From NCBI RefSeq assembly GCF_900119365.1, contig NZ_FPJO01000004.1:186001-250000 (forward strand): a DNA stretch of 64,000 bases, written 5' to 3'. Position numbers and translations under genes: made by a program. Shown in pieces: positions 25,844-35,465 of this stretch. This DNA comes from Streptomyces atratus. GTDB lineage: Bacteria; Actinomycetota; Actinomycetes; Streptomycetales; Streptomycetaceae. How positions within the stretch are numbered: the stretch's first letter is position 1; the number at the start of each line of letters is the position of its first letter. Under the pieces are notes generated by a model, which made no database searches, was not told the DNA's origin, and saw only the letters and a program-made list of their open reading frames with translations.

Positions 25844-27108
25844 CCCGCCGGGTGGCGGTCACCGGCGTCGGCGTCGTCGCCCCCGGCGGCATCGGCGCAC
25901 CGGCCTTCTGGGACCTCCTCGCGAACGGACGCACCGCGACCAGGGGCATCACGCTCTTCGACCCGGCCGGCTTCCGCTCCCGGATCGCCGCCGAGTGCGA
26001 CTTCGACCCGACGGCGCACGGGCTGGACGCCGACACCGTCGAACGCTCGGACCGCTACATCCAGTTCGCGATGGTGGCCGCCAGGGAGGCCCTCGGCGAC
26101 GCCGGTCTCGACCCGGAGAAGGTGGACCCCTGGCGGATCGGGGTGTCGCTGGGCACCGCGGTCGGCGGTACCACCCGGCTGGAGCACGACTACGTCGCCG
26201 TCAGCGAGAGCGGTGCCCGCTGGGACGTCGACCACCGCTCGGCCGGCCCCCACCTGGAGCGGGCCTTCTCACCCAGCTCCCTCGCCTCGGCGGTGGCCGA
26301 GCAGGTCGGCGCGCACGGCCCGGTGCAGACCGTCTCCACGGGCTGCACCTCCGGCCTCGACGCGATCGGGTACGCCTTCCAGTCCATCGAGGAGGGCCGC
26401 GTCGACGTGTGCGTCGCCGGGGCGTCCGACTCCCCGATCACCCCGATCACCGTGGCCTGCTTCGACGCGATCAAGGCCACGTCGCCGAACAACGACGACG
26501 CCGAGCACGCCTCGCGGCCCTTCGACGCACGCCGCGACGGCTTCGTCATGGGCGAGGGCGGAGCGGTTCTCGTCCTGGAGGAGCTGGAGCACGCCCGTGC
26601 CCGCGGTGCCACCGTGTACTGCGAGATCGCGGGCTACGCCACCTTCGGCAACGCCTACCACATGACCGGGCTGACCTCCGAGGGCCTGGAGATGGCCGAG
26701 GCGATCAACCGGGCGCTGGGCCACGCCCGCATGGACGGCTCGCAGATCGACTACGTCAACGCGCACGGCTCCGGCACCAAGCAGAACGACCGGCACGAGA
26801 CGGCCGCCGTGAAGCGGGCACTGGGCGCGCACGCCTTCGACATCCCGATGAGTTCGATCAAGTCCATGGTCGGCCACTCGCTGGGGGCGATCGGCGCGAT
26901 AGAAATCGCGGCCTGCGTACTCGCCCTGGAGCACCAGACGGTGCCGCCGACGGCGAACTACGAGAGCCCCGACCCCGAATGCGACCTCGACTACGTGCCG
27001 CGCACCGCTCGTCCCCTGAAGCTGCGCAGCGTCCTCTCGGTGGGCAGCGGCTTCGGTGGCTTCCAGTCCGCGGTGGCCCTGACCCGTACAGGTGGGAGGA
27101 CACCATGA
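25840..27108 (+). CDS. Type II PKS ketosynthase alpha subunit (WhiE ORF III-like)
   Basis: 422 residues. Active-site Cys169 is in [12 protein letters not shown], with His309 in [11 protein letters not shown] and His346 in [10 protein letters not shown], the expected KS triad at the expected spacing. It condenses malonyl units on the ACP to build the aromatic polyketide chain, as a heterodimer with the KS-beta encoded immediately downstream. It is coupled to both neighbours by 4-nt overlaps. Gene order places it in the spore-pigment family rather than the antibiotic PKS group. Confidence 0.96.
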   Translation: MTRRVAVTGVGVVAPGGIGAPAFWDLLANGRTATRGITLFDPAGFRSRIAAECDFDPTAHGLDADTVERSDRYIQFAMVAAREALGDAGLDPEKVDPWRIGVSLGTAVGGTTRLEHDYVAVSESGARWDVDHRSAGPHLERAFSPSSLASAVAEQVGAHGPVQTVSTGCTSGLDAIGYAFQSIEEGRVDVCVAGASDSPITPITVACFDAIKATSPNNDDAEHASRPFDARRDGFVMGEGGAVLVLEELEHARARGATVYCEIAGYATFGNAYHMTGLTSEGLEMAEAINRALGHARMDGSQIDYVNAHGSGTKQNDRHETAAVKRALGAHAFDIPMSSIKSMVGHSLGAIGAIEIAACVLALEHQTVPPTANYESPDPECDLDYVPRTARPLKLRSVLSVGSGFGGFQSAVALTRTGGRTP

Positions 27109-28355
27109 GAACCCGCAAAGCCCGGCGCACCGTCGTCACCGGCATCGGTGTGGTCGCCCCCAACGGCAACAACACCGAGGCCTTCTGGAAGCGGACACAC
27201 GAAGGCGTGAGCGTCCTGGACCGGGTCACCCGCGAGGGCTGCGAGCAACTGCCCCTGCGGGTCGCGGGCGAGGTGCGGGGATTCGAGGCGGTCGAGCTGA
27301 TCGAGGAGCGCTTCCTCGTCCAGACCGACAAGTTCACGCACTTCGCGATGGCCGCCGCGGACATCGCACTGGACGACGCCCGGCTCGGCCGTGCCGACTA
27401 CGAGAACTCACCCTTCGACGTCGGTGTGGTGACCGCCGCCGGCTCCGGCGGCGGCGAATTCGGCCAGCGCGAACTCCAGCGGCTCTGGGGACAGGGCCCC
27501 ACCTACGTGGGTCCGTACCAGTCCATCGCCTGGTTCTACGCGGCCAGCACCGGCCAGATCTCCATCCGCGGCGGCTTCAAGGGTCCGTGCGCGGTCGTGG
27601 CCAGCGACGAGGCCGGCGGTCTGGACGCGCTGGCGCACGCCGCCCGTTCCATCCGTGGTGGCACCGAAGCGGTGGTGGTCGGTGCCGCCGAGGCCCCGCT
27701 GGCGCCCTACTCGGTCGTCTGCCAGCTGGGGTACGCGGACCTGAGCACCGTCGAGGACCCCACCCGCGCCTACCGGCCGTTCACCTCGGAGGCCTGCGGC
27801 TTCGTGCCGGCCGAGGGCGGCGCCATGCTGGTGGTCGAGGAGGAGCAGTCGGCGCGCCGGCGCGGCGCCAAGGTCCGGGCCGAACTCGCCGGACACGCCG
27901 CCACGTTCACCGGGGCGGCCAGGTGGGAGGAGTCCCGGGAGGGCCTCGCCCAGGCGATCATCGGCGCGCTGCGGGAGGCCGACTGCGCACCGGACGAGAT
28001 CGACGTCGTCTTCGCGGACGCCCTCGGCGTACCCGCGGCCGACCGCGCGGAGGCGCTGGCGATCGCCGACGCCCTCGGCGTGCACGGCAAGCGGGTCCCG
28101 GTGACGGCGCCCAAGACCGGTATCGGGCGCGCCTACTGCGGTGCACCGGTGCTGGACGCGGCCGCCGCGGTGCTCTCCATGGAGAACGAGCTCATACCCC
28201 CGACCCCGAACGTCTTCGAGGTGTGCCACGACCTCGACGTGGTCACCGGCAGCGCCCGCCCCGCCGAACTGCGCACGGCGCTGGTGCTCAGCCGCGGGCT
28301 CATGGGCTCGAACGCGGCGATGGTGCTGCGGCGCTCCACCGACCCCCGAACGTGA
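27105..28355 (+). CDS. Type II PKS chain-length factor / KS beta (WhiE ORF IV-like)
   Basis: 416 residues, KS fold without the catalytic Cys. The equivalent position is Glu169 in [12 protein letters not shown], where most antibiotic chain-length factors have Gln. The His positions of KS-alpha are also not conserved ([11 protein letters not shown]). It sets chain length and promotes malonyl-ACP decarboxylation in the KS-alpha/KS-beta heterodimer. The start ATG overlaps the KS-alpha stop, which favours equal translation of the two subunits. Spore-pigment systems of this type make long chains (whiE: dodecaketide, recalled). Confidence 0.95.
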   Translation: MRTRKARRTVVTGIGVVAPNGNNTEAFWKRTHEGVSVLDRVTREGCEQLPLRVAGEVRGFEAVELIEERFLVQTDKFTHFAMAAADIALDDARLGRADYENSPFDVGVVTAAGSGGGEFGQRELQRLWGQGPTYVGPYQSIAWFYAASTGQISIRGGFKGPCAVVASDEAGGLDALAHAARSIRGGTEAVVVGAAEAPLAPYSVVCQLGYADLSTVEDPTRAYRPFTSEACGFVPAEGGAMLVVEEEQSARRRGAKVRAELAGHAATFTGAARWEESREGLAQAIIGALREADCAPDEIDVVFADALGVPAADRAEALAIADALGVHGKRVPVTAPKTGIGRAYCGAPVLDAAAAVLSMENELIPPTPNVFEVCHDLDVVTGSARPAELRTALVLSRGLMGSNAAMVLRRSTDPRT

Positions 28356-28370
28356 GAAGGAGAAGTCCCC

Positions 28371-29109
<739 letters not shown>

Positions 29110-29128
29110 CCGCCGTCCGCCCACGGTT

Positions 29129-29156
29129 CGGCACCCGGCCTCCGGGCCGGGTGCCG
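29129..29156 (+). terminator. Intercistronic hairpin before the TcmI-like cyclase gene
   Basis: CGGCACCCGGCC-TCCG-GGCCGGGTGCCG is a perfect 12-bp stem with a UUCG-class-sized tetraloop (UCCG) and no T-tract. It lies 26 nt before the cyclase start. It could attenuate the last gene or protect the upstream mRNA. Confidence 0.6.
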
Positions 29157-29182
29157 GCCGGGAACCAGAAAGGCATCTCCCG

Positions 29183-29515
29183 ATGCATCACGCTCTGATC
29201 GTCGCCCGGATGGCCCCGGGCTCGGCGCCGGACATCGCCAATCTGTTCGCGGCCTCCGACAGCGGTGAACTGCCGCACCTCGTCGGCGTCACCAGGCGCA
29301 AGCTCTTCCAGTTCGGCGACGTGTATCTGCACCTGATCGAGTCGGAGAACCCCCCCGGCCCCGAGATCGCGAAGGTGACCGGGCACCCGGAGTTCAAGGA
29401 CATCAGCGAGAAGCTCACCGCCTATGTGAGCGCGTACGACCCGCAGACCTGGCGCAGTCCCAAGGACGCCATGGCCCACGAGTTCTACCGGTGGGAGCGC
29501 GGCACCCCCGCCTGA
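29183..29515 (+). CDS. TcmI-family polyketide cyclase (WhiE ORF VII-like)
   Basis: 110 residues from ATG 29183 with an AAAGG-type site. The ferredoxin-like TcmI fold is visible: HHALIVARMAPGSAPDIANLFAASDSGELPHLVGVTRRKLF, then VYLHLIE and the Trp/Tyr-rich tail ending EFYRWERGTPA. It catalyses a late ring closure of the pigment polyketide. It is the last gene of the operon, in the same position as whiE ORF VII, and is followed by a very stable hairpin. Confidence 0.93.
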   Translation: MHHALIVARMAPGSAPDIANLFAASDSGELPHLVGVTRRKLFQFGDVYLHLIESENPPGPEIAKVTGHPEFKDISEKLTAYVSAYDPQTWRSPKDAMAHEFYRWERGTPA

Positions 29516-29522
29516 GACCGGC

Positions 29523-29564
29523 GATCGCCCCGGGTCCGGCCTTTCGGCCGGACCCGGGGCGATC
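29523..29564. terminator. Bidirectional terminator, perfect 19-bp stem
   Basis: The arms 29523-29541 and 29546-29564 are exact reverse complements with loop TTTC. It lies 8 nt after the cyclase stop and 27 nt before the stop of the convergent O-methyltransferase gene, so it should end both transcripts. Confidence 0.9.
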
Positions 29565-29590
29565 TGACGTCGTGCCGGGGGAGCGGGTGA

Positions 29591-30667
29591 TCAGCCGGGG
29601 ACCACGCACTCGAAGGCGTGGAGGTAGGCGTTGACCGGGACGACGTCACCGATCAGCAGCCCGGCGTCCGAGATCCGGGTGACCAGGCTCTCCCTGGTGT
29701 GCTTCGCGCCACCGACGTTGAGGAGCAGCAGCAGGTCCATCGCGGTGGTGAACCGCATCGAGGGGGTGTCGTCGACGAGGTTCTCGATGACGACGACCCT
29801 GGCTCCCGGGCGGGCCGCCGCGACGACGTTGCGCAGCGTCCGACGGGTGCTGTCGTCGTCCCACTCCAGGATGTTCTTGATGATGTAGAGGTCGGCCTGG
29901 ACGGGGATGGCCTCGCGGCAGTCCCCGGCGACGATCCGGGTCCGGTCGACGAGCGCACCCTCGTCCCGCAGCCGGGCGTCCGCCCGCGCCACCACGCCCG
30001 GCAGGTCCATCAGGGTGCCGTGGAGCGCCGGGTCCTTCTCCAGCAGGCTCGCCAGTACGTGCCCCTGGCCGCCGCCGATGTCGGCGACCGAGGTCACCCC
30101 GGAGAGGTCGAGGAGTTCGGCGACGTCCAGCGCGGACTGCATGCTGGAGGTGGTCATCGCGCGGTTGAAGATCTGCGCGGACTCGTGGGCGTCCTGGTGG
30201 AGGTAGTCGAAGAATCCCTTGCCGTGCACGTCCGCGAAGACGCTCTCGCCGGTGCGCACCGCGTCGTCGAGGTGCGGCCAGACTTCCCAGGTCCAGGGCT
30301 CGGTGCACCACAGCGAGATGTAGCGCAGGCTGTTGGGGTCGTCCTCGCGCAGCAGGCGCGACATCTCCGTGTGGGCGAACTGCCCGTCCGGGGTCTCGGT
30401 GAAGATCCCGTAGCAGGACAGGGCGTGCAGCAGCCGCCGCAGCGGCGCCGGCTCGGCCTTCACCAGTGCCGCGAGCTCCTGCGCCGTCGCGGGCGTCTCG
30501 CCCAGCGCGTCGGCGACGCCCAGACGGGCGGCGGCGCGCACGGCGGCGGCCCTGGCCGCGCCGAAGACGAGCTCACGCAGCTGCATGGCCGGCTGCGGGG
30601 GAGTGACGGGGTGCGGGAGGGCGGCGTGTACGGGGGTGGGTGGGGGGGTGGGGCTCACAGTGGTCAT
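29591..30667 (-). CDS. SAM-dependent O-methyltransferase (polyketide type)
   Basis: 358 residues from ATG 30667 with GAGGAG upstream. The first 35 residues are a Pro/Thr-rich extension. The N-terminal dimerisation helices (AARLGVADALGETPATAQELAALV) and C-terminal Rossmann domain (VADIGGGQGHVLASLLEKDP, IVAGDCREAIPVQADLYIIKNILEWDDD) match the methyltransf_2/DnrK-TcmO family. It probably methylates a hydroxyl of the spore pigment or a related aromatic, since it converges directly on the PKS operon. S. coelicolor whiE itself lacks such a gene at this place (recalled). It follows the beta-helix gene by 35 nt and likely shares its transcript. Confidence 0.88.
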   Translation of the reverse strand: MTTVSPTPPPTPVHAALPHPVTPPQPAMQLRELVFGAARAAAVRAAARLGVADALGETPATAQELAALVKAEPAPLRRLLHALSCYGIFTETPDGQFAHTEMSRLLREDDPNSLRYISLWCTEPWTWEVWPHLDDAVRTGESVFADVHGKGFFDYLHQDAHESAQIFNRAMTTSSMQSALDVAELLDLSGVTSVADIGGGQGHVLASLLEKDPALHGTLMDLPGVVARADARLRDEGALVDRTRIVAGDCREAIPVQADLYIIKNILEWDDDSTRRTLRNVVAAARPGARVVVIENLVDDTPSMRFTTAMDLLLLLNVGGAKHTRESLVTRISDAGLLIGDVVPVNAYLHAFECVVPG

Positions 30668-30702
30668 GCTGTTTCGCTTCTCCTCGTGCGGGGGTGCACC
30701 GG

Positions 30703-31770
30703 TCAGCACATACCGGCCGGTGCGGACTTGGCGCAGACGTTGTCGGTGAACGTGTTGCCCTTACCGGTGTCCCCATTGGCGAGGTCGGCCGGCTTGTTGC
30801 CGAGCACGACGTTGCCGCTGATGGTGTTGCCGGTGTTCTTGGTGCCCACGAAGCTCTTGAACAGGACGACACCGCCGGACATCGGCGTGGCGCCGGAGTT
30901 GTCGCGGATCGTATTGGCGCGCACCACGGTGTCCGCGGCGCCGGTGAGTACGATGCCGGAGCCCTGGAGGGCCGACAGCCGTTCGGTCGCGGAGCAGAAC
31001 TTGTTGTTGCCGGTGATCTCGTTGGACTCGACCGTCATCGCTCCGGCCTGCGGCTTGCCCTCGTCGCCCACGACGAACACACCGGTGCAGTTGCCGGTGA
31101 GCCTGTTTCCGTGGACCGACAGGTTGCGCACCCGCCTGGCGGTGAAACCGATCCGGTTGTCGGTGAGTGTGTTGCCCTGGAGCTCGGTGCCCCGGGTGTC
31201 GGTGGCACCGCCCTCCTTGTCCACGGTGTTCGCGACGAAGATGCCTGCGTCGCCGTTGGCACGGGCGGTGTTGTCCGTGAACGCACCGCGGGTGGAGCGT
31301 TCCTGGGCGATGCCCCAGACGCCGTTGTGCTCGGCGGTCACCCGTCGGACGGTCAGCCGGTCGGTCCAGGAGGCCCAGACGCCGTTCTTCTTGAAGCCGG
31401 AGAGGGTCAGTGACTCGATGCGCACACCGTCCACGGTCCCGCCCGCCTTGCCCAGGACGCAGATCCCGCTGCCGGCCTTCGCGCAGGCGTCGGCGGCCTT
31501 CGCGCCCGGCTCGGCCGGCCGCAGCACGGTCCCGCTGCCGGAGCCGCGCAGGGTCAGGCCGGGCTTGGTGACCAGGACGCTCTCCCGGTAGGTGCCGGGC
31601 AGTACGACGACGGTGTCACCCGGCTGGGCGGCGTCCACCGCCTTCTGGATCGACTGGCCCGGACGGACTTCGTGCGAGCCCGTGGCCGAGGCGGCGGGCG
31701 TGGACATTCCGCACCCCGCGGCCGAGAGGAGCGCGACGGGGGCAAGGATCTTGATGTTTCGTTTCCTCAT
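30703..31770 (-). CDS. Right-handed parallel beta-helix lipoprotein
   Basis: 355 residues. A lipoprotein signal (RKRNIKILAPVALLSAAGC, Cys20) is followed by a NosD/pectate-lyase-like N-cap (VRPGQSIQKAVDAAQPGDTVVVLPGTYRESV) and about nine 22-24-residue coils with N-x-I/F-x-x-N ladders (ITGNNKF, NTIRDNSG, NTISGNVVLGNKP). Such coils bind or cleave polysaccharides, or serve as surface scaffolds. No clear lyase catalytic set is visible. It is the first gene of a two-gene unit with the O-methyltransferase beside the spore-pigment cluster, which hints at a spore-surface function, but that is inference. Confidence 0.8.
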   Translation of the reverse strand: MRKRNIKILAPVALLSAAGCGMSTPAASATGSHEVRPGQSIQKAVDAAQPGDTVVVLPGTYRESVLVTKPGLTLRGSGSGTVLRPAEPGAKAADACAKAGSGICVLGKAGGTVDGVRIESLTLSGFKKNGVWASWTDRLTVRRVTAEHNGVWGIAQERSTRGAFTDNTARANGDAGIFVANTVDKEGGATDTRGTELQGNTLTDNRIGFTARRVRNLSVHGNRLTGNCTGVFVVGDEGKPQAGAMTVESNEITGNNKFCSATERLSALQGSGIVLTGAADTVVRANTIRDNSGATPMSGGVVLFKSFVGTKNTGNTISGNVVLGNKPADLANGDTGKGNTFTDNVCAKSAPAGMC

Positions 31771-31871
31771 GAGCCGAAGCTATGGTCGATCTCCCCCCGT
31801 TGCCACATAGGGTGAGCGGATGGGTTCGGAGCGTGCCCGAATGGCTTACCGGGGACCCGCCGCCCGGTGGC

Positions 31872-31902
31872 CGGGCCCGGTCCGCCCGCGCGGCCGGGCC
31901 CG
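31872..31902 (-). terminator. GC hairpin after the FadD19-like gene
   Basis: CGGGCCCGG (31872-31880) pairs with CCGGGCCCG (31894-31902) over a 13-nt loop, just past the ligase stop. It lacks a T-tract, and the sequence also reads as a direct repeat of GGCCGGGCCCG. Confidence 0.45.
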
Positions 31903-31905
31903 CCC

Positions 31906-33534
31906 TCATTCCCCGGGTTCGTGCCGGGGTGCGACGACCGAGCGGGCCCACCGGTAGTCGGCCTTGCCGCTCGGCGAGCGCTGGATCCGGCGGGTGATCA
32001 CCAGCCGGCGGGGGATCTTGTAGCCCGCCAGACGGGTCCGGCAGTGGGCCTGGAGGTCGTCGAGCGTGGGTTCGGACGCCCCCTCGCGCAGCTGCACCAC
32101 CGCCGCGACACGGTTGCCCCACCGGTCGTCGGGCACCGCGGCGACCAGCACGTCGTACACGTCCGGATGGGCCTTCAGTGCCTGCTCGACCTCCTCGGGG
32201 TAGACCTTCTCGCCCCCGGTGTTGATGCACTGCGAGCCGCGGCCGAGCACCGTGACGATGCCGTCCTCGTCGACCGTCGCCATGTCGCCGAGCAGGACCC
32301 ATCGCTCATCGCCGCGGCGGAAGAAGGTCTCCGCGGTCTTGCCGGGGTCGTTGTAGTACCCGAGCGGCACATGTCCGCGCTGGGCGATCCGCCCCGGCTC
32401 ACCCGGGGCAACCGGCTCGTACGTCGCCGGATCGACCACCGCCGTACGGGAGTTGACCTGGAGCCGGAACCCCTTCTCCGGGCCCGAGTCGGCCGTCGCC
32501 GTGCCGTTGAAACCGGACTCCGACGAGCCGAAGTTGTTCAGCAGCATCACCGTCGGCACCAGCTCCTGGAACTCCGCGCGCACCGAGTCCGACATGATCG
32601 CGCCCGAGCTGGACACGGAGAACAGCGACGAGCAGTCGGTGCCCTTCAGTGGGCCCTTCAACGCGTCGATCAGCGGCCGCAGCATCGCGTCGCCCACCAG
32701 CGAAACGCTGGTGACCTTCTCCTTCTCGATCGTACGGAGCACTTCCTGGGGCACGAACTTGCGGTGGACCACGACCCGCTGCCCGAAGTCGAAACCGATG
32801 AAGGCGGTGAGCGTCGAGGTGCCGTGCATCAGCGGGGGAGTGGGGAAGAAGGTGATCCCGTCGCCGCCCGCGGCGACCCGCTCGGCCAGTTCCTGAGGGC
32901 TCTTCACCGGCTCACCGGTCGGCGCGCCGCCGCCCAGGCCGGAGAAGAAGAGGTCCTCCTGGCGCCACATCACGCCCTTGGGCATTCCGGTGGTGCCGCC
33001 GGTGTAGATGATGAACTGGTCGTCGGCCGACCGCGGCGGGAAGCCGCGTTCAGGGCTCCCGGCCGCCTCCGCATCGGTGAACGCGACCGCCTCGGGGCCC
33101 CGGACCCCCGCCTCCGGCGCGCCCACCCGCACCAGATGACGCAGGCCCGGGGCCTTAGGCGTGGCAGCCGCGACCCGCTCGTCGAACTCGGCGTCGAAGA
33201 CCAGCGCGGCCAGATCCGCGTCGCGGTAGAGGTAGATCAACTCCTCTTCCACGTAGCGGTAGTTCACATTGACCGGGACGATCCGGGCCTTGAGGCAGGC
33301 CAGCACGGTCTGGAGGTACTCGACCCCGTTGTAGAGGTGCAGCCCCAGATGCTCGCCGGGGGTGATGCCCGCCTCGATCAGGTGGTGGGCGAGGCGGTTG
33401 GCCGCCGCGTCCAGCTCCGCGTACGTCAGCCGGCGCTCCGCTCCCGTGCCGGGATGGTCGAGGTAGACGAGCGCCTCGCGTTCCGGGACCGCGTCGACGA
33501 CCGACTCGAACAGGTCGGCAAGGTTGTACTCCAC
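31906..33534 (-). CDS. Acyl-CoA synthetase, FadD19-like (sterol side chain)
   Basis: 542 residues from GTG 33534, with AGGAGG 5 nt upstream; an in-frame ATG at 33657 is rejected because it crosses the divergent promoter. ANL motifs: IIYTGGTTGMPKGVMWRQEDLFF, NNFGSSESGFNG, RGSQCINTGGEKVYPEEVEQ, SPSGKADYRWA (catalytic Lys). The GGTTGMPKGVMWR variant and length are close to mycobacterial FadD19/FadD17-type ligases, which activate sterol side-chain acids. The divergent echA-DUF35-thiolase-thiolase operon repeats the fadD19-echA19...Rv3521-ltp4-ltp3 arrangement, supporting that role. Substrate class is inference from order and size. Confidence 0.85.
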   Translation of the reverse strand: MEYNLADLFESVVDAVPEREALVYLDHPGTGAERRLTYAELDAAANRLAHHLIEAGITPGEHLGLHLYNGVEYLQTVLACLKARIVPVNVNYRYVEEELIYLYRDADLAALVFDAEFDERVAAATPKAPGLRHLVRVGAPEAGVRGPEAVAFTDAEAAGSPERGFPPRSADDQFIIYTGGTTGMPKGVMWRQEDLFFSGLGGGAPTGEPVKSPQELAERVAAGGDGITFFPTPPLMHGTSTLTAFIGFDFGQRVVVHRKFVPQEVLRTIEKEKVTSVSLVGDAMLRPLIDALKGPLKGTDCSSLFSVSSSGAIMSDSVRAEFQELVPTVMLLNNFGSSESGFNGTATADSGPEKGFRLQVNSRTAVVDPATYEPVAPGEPGRIAQRGHVPLGYYNDPGKTAETFFRRGDERWVLLGDMATVDEDGIVTVLGRGSQCINTGGEKVYPEEVEQALKAHPDVYDVLVAAVPDDRWGNRVAAVVQLREGASEPTLDDLQAHCRTRLAGYKIPRRLVITRRIQRSPSGKADYRWARSVVAPRHEPGE

Positions 33535-33620
33535 CGTTCCTCCTGACCCCGGAAGCTGACTGGCTCGGCGGTCATTAGAGCGCCGGGAGGCGCAACTGGG
33601 AAGAGGTGCCGCCGAGGAAA

Positions 33621-33637
33621 TCTGACTAGCTGTCAGA
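33621..33637. promoter_or_regulatory. Inverted repeat TCTGAC-N5-GTCAGA
   Basis: Six-base perfect arms separated by TAGCT, in the gap between the divergent ligase and EchA genes and 65 nt upstream of the EchA start. It may be a TetR- or GntR-type site or part of a promoter. It is separate from the KstR-like box. Confidence 0.55.
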
Positions 33638-33664
33638 AAACTATTGAACTGGGCCACCGCCTAC

Positions 33665-33678
33665 TGCAACCTGTTCTA
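33665..33678. promoter_or_regulatory. KstR-box-like site
   Basis: TGCAACCTGTTCTA fits TNNAACNNGTTNNA, the core recalled for the cholesterol-catabolism repressor KstR. It ends 23 nt before the EchA start codon, in the promoter gap of a sterol-like gene set. Confidence 0.6.
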
Positions 33679-33701
33679 GGTCTTTGGATGGGAGGCGGAC
33701 A

Positions 33702-34502
33702 ATGGCTGGTACGGAACACCTCGCCGTGCGGCGCGAGGGCGCCACACTGGTGCTCACCCTGAACAGACCGGAGGCGAAGAACGCCCTGTCGCTGCCGATG
33801 CTGGTCGGGCTGTACGACGGCTGGCTGGCGGCGGACGAGGACGACACGATCCGCTCGGTCGTCCTGACCGGCGCGGGCGGCTGCTTCTGCGCCGGCATGG
33901 ACCTCAAGGCCCTGGCGGGCAAGGGGATGGATGGCGAGCAGTACCGCGACCGGATGACCGCCGACCCCGATCTGCACTGGAAGGCGATGCTGCGCCACCA
34001 CCGCCCCCGCAAACCGGTCATTGCCGCCGTGGAGGGCCACTGTGTCGCGGGCGGCACCGAGATCCTCCAGGGCACCGACATCCGGATCGCCGGGGCGGGC
34101 GCCACCTTCGGGCTCTTCGAGGTGCGGCGCGGGCTCTTCCCCATCGGCGGCTCGACAGTCCGGCTGCCGCGCCAGATCGCACGCACGCACGCACTCGAAA
34201 TGCTCCTCACCGGACGCCCGTACAGCGCCGCGGAGGCCGCGGGCATCGGACTGATCGGCCGGGTCGTCCCCGACGGCACCGCCCTGGAGGAGGCCCTCGC
34301 CGTCGCCGAGCGGATCAACGCCTGCGGGCCGCTCGCCGTCGAGGCCGTCAAGGCATCCGTGTACGAGACCGCCGAGATGACCGAGACCGAGGGACTGGCC
34401 GCCGAACTGAAACGCGGCTGGCCGGTCTTCGCGACCGACGACGCCAAGGAAGGCGCCCGCGCCTTCGCCGAGCAGCGCCCGCCCGTCTACCGGCGCGCCT
34501 GA
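33702..34502 (+). CDS. Enoyl-CoA hydratase/isomerase (EchA19-like)
   Basis: 266 residues from ATG 33702 behind GGGAGG. Crotonase fold: oxyanion motifs CFCAGMDLKALAGKG near residue 65 and EGHCVAGGTEILQGTDIRIAG near residue 115, then GLFEVRRGLFPIGGSTVRLPRQI. The acidic pair of classical hydratases is partly kept (Glu123; the Glu143 position is within FEVRRG). It hydrates or isomerises an enoyl-CoA. First gene of a tightly packed operon with DUF35 and thiolase-like genes and divergent from a FadD19-like ligase; this fits beta-oxidation of a branched or sterol side chain. Confidence 0.87.
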   Translation: MAGTEHLAVRREGATLVLTLNRPEAKNALSLPMLVGLYDGWLAADEDDTIRSVVLTGAGGCFCAGMDLKALAGKGMDGEQYRDRMTADPDLHWKAMLRHHRPRKPVIAAVEGHCVAGGTEILQGTDIRIAGAGATFGLFEVRRGLFPIGGSTVRLPRQIARTHALEMLLTGRPYSAAEAAGIGLIGRVVPDGTALEEALAVAERINACGPLAVEAVKASVYETAEMTETEGLAAELKRGWPVFATDDAKEGARAFAEQRPPVYRRA

Positions 34503-34517
34503 GCCGAGGAGGCAACC

Positions 34518-35465
34518 GTGCCCGAAGCCCTCAGCGCCCCGCTGGTGGTCGAATTCCCCTTCACCCGCTCCCTCGGACCCGTCCAGAGCGCCTTCCTCAC
34601 CGGACTGCGCGAACGCACCGTCCTCGGCGTCCGCACCGCCGGGGGGAAGATCCTCGTTCCGCCGGTCGAGTACGACCCCGTCACCGCGGAGGAAATCCGC
34701 GAACTGACCGAGGTCGCCGCCACCGGCACCGTCACCACCTGGGCCTGGAACCCCGCCCCGCGCCGCGGCCAGCCCCTGGACGCCCCCTTCGCCTGGGTCC
34801 TCGTCCGGCTCGACGGCGCCGACACCGCCCTGCTGCACGTCCTTGCCGCACCCGGCCCCGAAGCCGTGCGCACCGGCATGCGGGTCCGGATCCGCTGGGC
34901 CGCCGAGCGCACCGGAGCGATCACCGACATCGCCTGCTTCGAGCCGTACGACGGCGAGGAGACCGGACAGCAACCAGCCCCGCACGACGGCCGGTTCGCC
35001 AACCCCGTCACCGGCATCGTCACCCCCACCAGGCTCGACTACCGGTACACTCCCGGCCGCGCCCAGAGCGCGTACCTCGACGCGCTCTCCCGCCGGCGCA
35101 TCGTCGGTGAGCGCTGCCCCTCCTGCCGCAAGGTGTACGTACCGCCCCGCGGTGCCTGCCCCACCTGCGGGGTCGCCACTGCCGAACAGGTCGAGGTCGG
35201 CCCGCGCGGCACCGTGACCACGTTCTGCATCGTCAACATCAAGGCCAAGAACCTCGACATCGAAGTCCCCTACGTCTACGCGCACATCGCGCTCGACGGC
35301 GCGGACCTCGCCCTGCACGCGCGGATCGGCGGCATCCCGTACGACCAGGTGCGCATGGGCCTGCGCGTCGAACCCGTCTGGACCGAGGACGGACGGCACC
35401 CCGACCACTACCGGCCGACCGGTGAGCCCGACGCCGACTACGACGCGTACAAGGAGCTGGTCTAG
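34518..35465 (+). CDS. Tandem DUF35/OB-fold protein (Rv3521-like)
   Basis: 315 residues from GTG 34518. Two DUF35 units follow one another. Unit 2 (about 175-300) has a complete rubredoxin-like zinc ribbon with Cys200, Cys203, Cys214 and Cys217, then the OB-fold (GPRGTVTTFCIVNI, YVYAHIALDGADLALHARI). Unit 1 (about 15-140) has the same helix-ribbon-OB order, but its ribbon (GVRTAGGKILVPPVEYDP) contains no cysteines. DUF35 proteins form obligate complexes with thiolase-like or MaoC partners to process acyl-CoAs. The next two genes encode those partners, and the stop codon is directly followed by the thiolase start. Confidence 0.85.
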   Translation: MPEALSAPLVVEFPFTRSLGPVQSAFLTGLRERTVLGVRTAGGKILVPPVEYDPVTAEEIRELTEVAATGTVTTWAWNPAPRRGQPLDAPFAWVLVRLDGADTALLHVLAAPGPEAVRTGMRVRIRWAAERTGAITDIACFEPYDGEETGQQPAPHDGRFANPVTGIVTPTRLDYRYTPGRAQSAYLDALSRRRIVGERCPSCRKVYVPPRGACPTCGVATAEQVEVGPRGTVTTFCIVNIKAKNLDIEVPYVYAHIALDGADLALHARIGGIPYDQVRMGLRVEPVWTEDGRHPDHYRPTGEPDADYDAYKELV

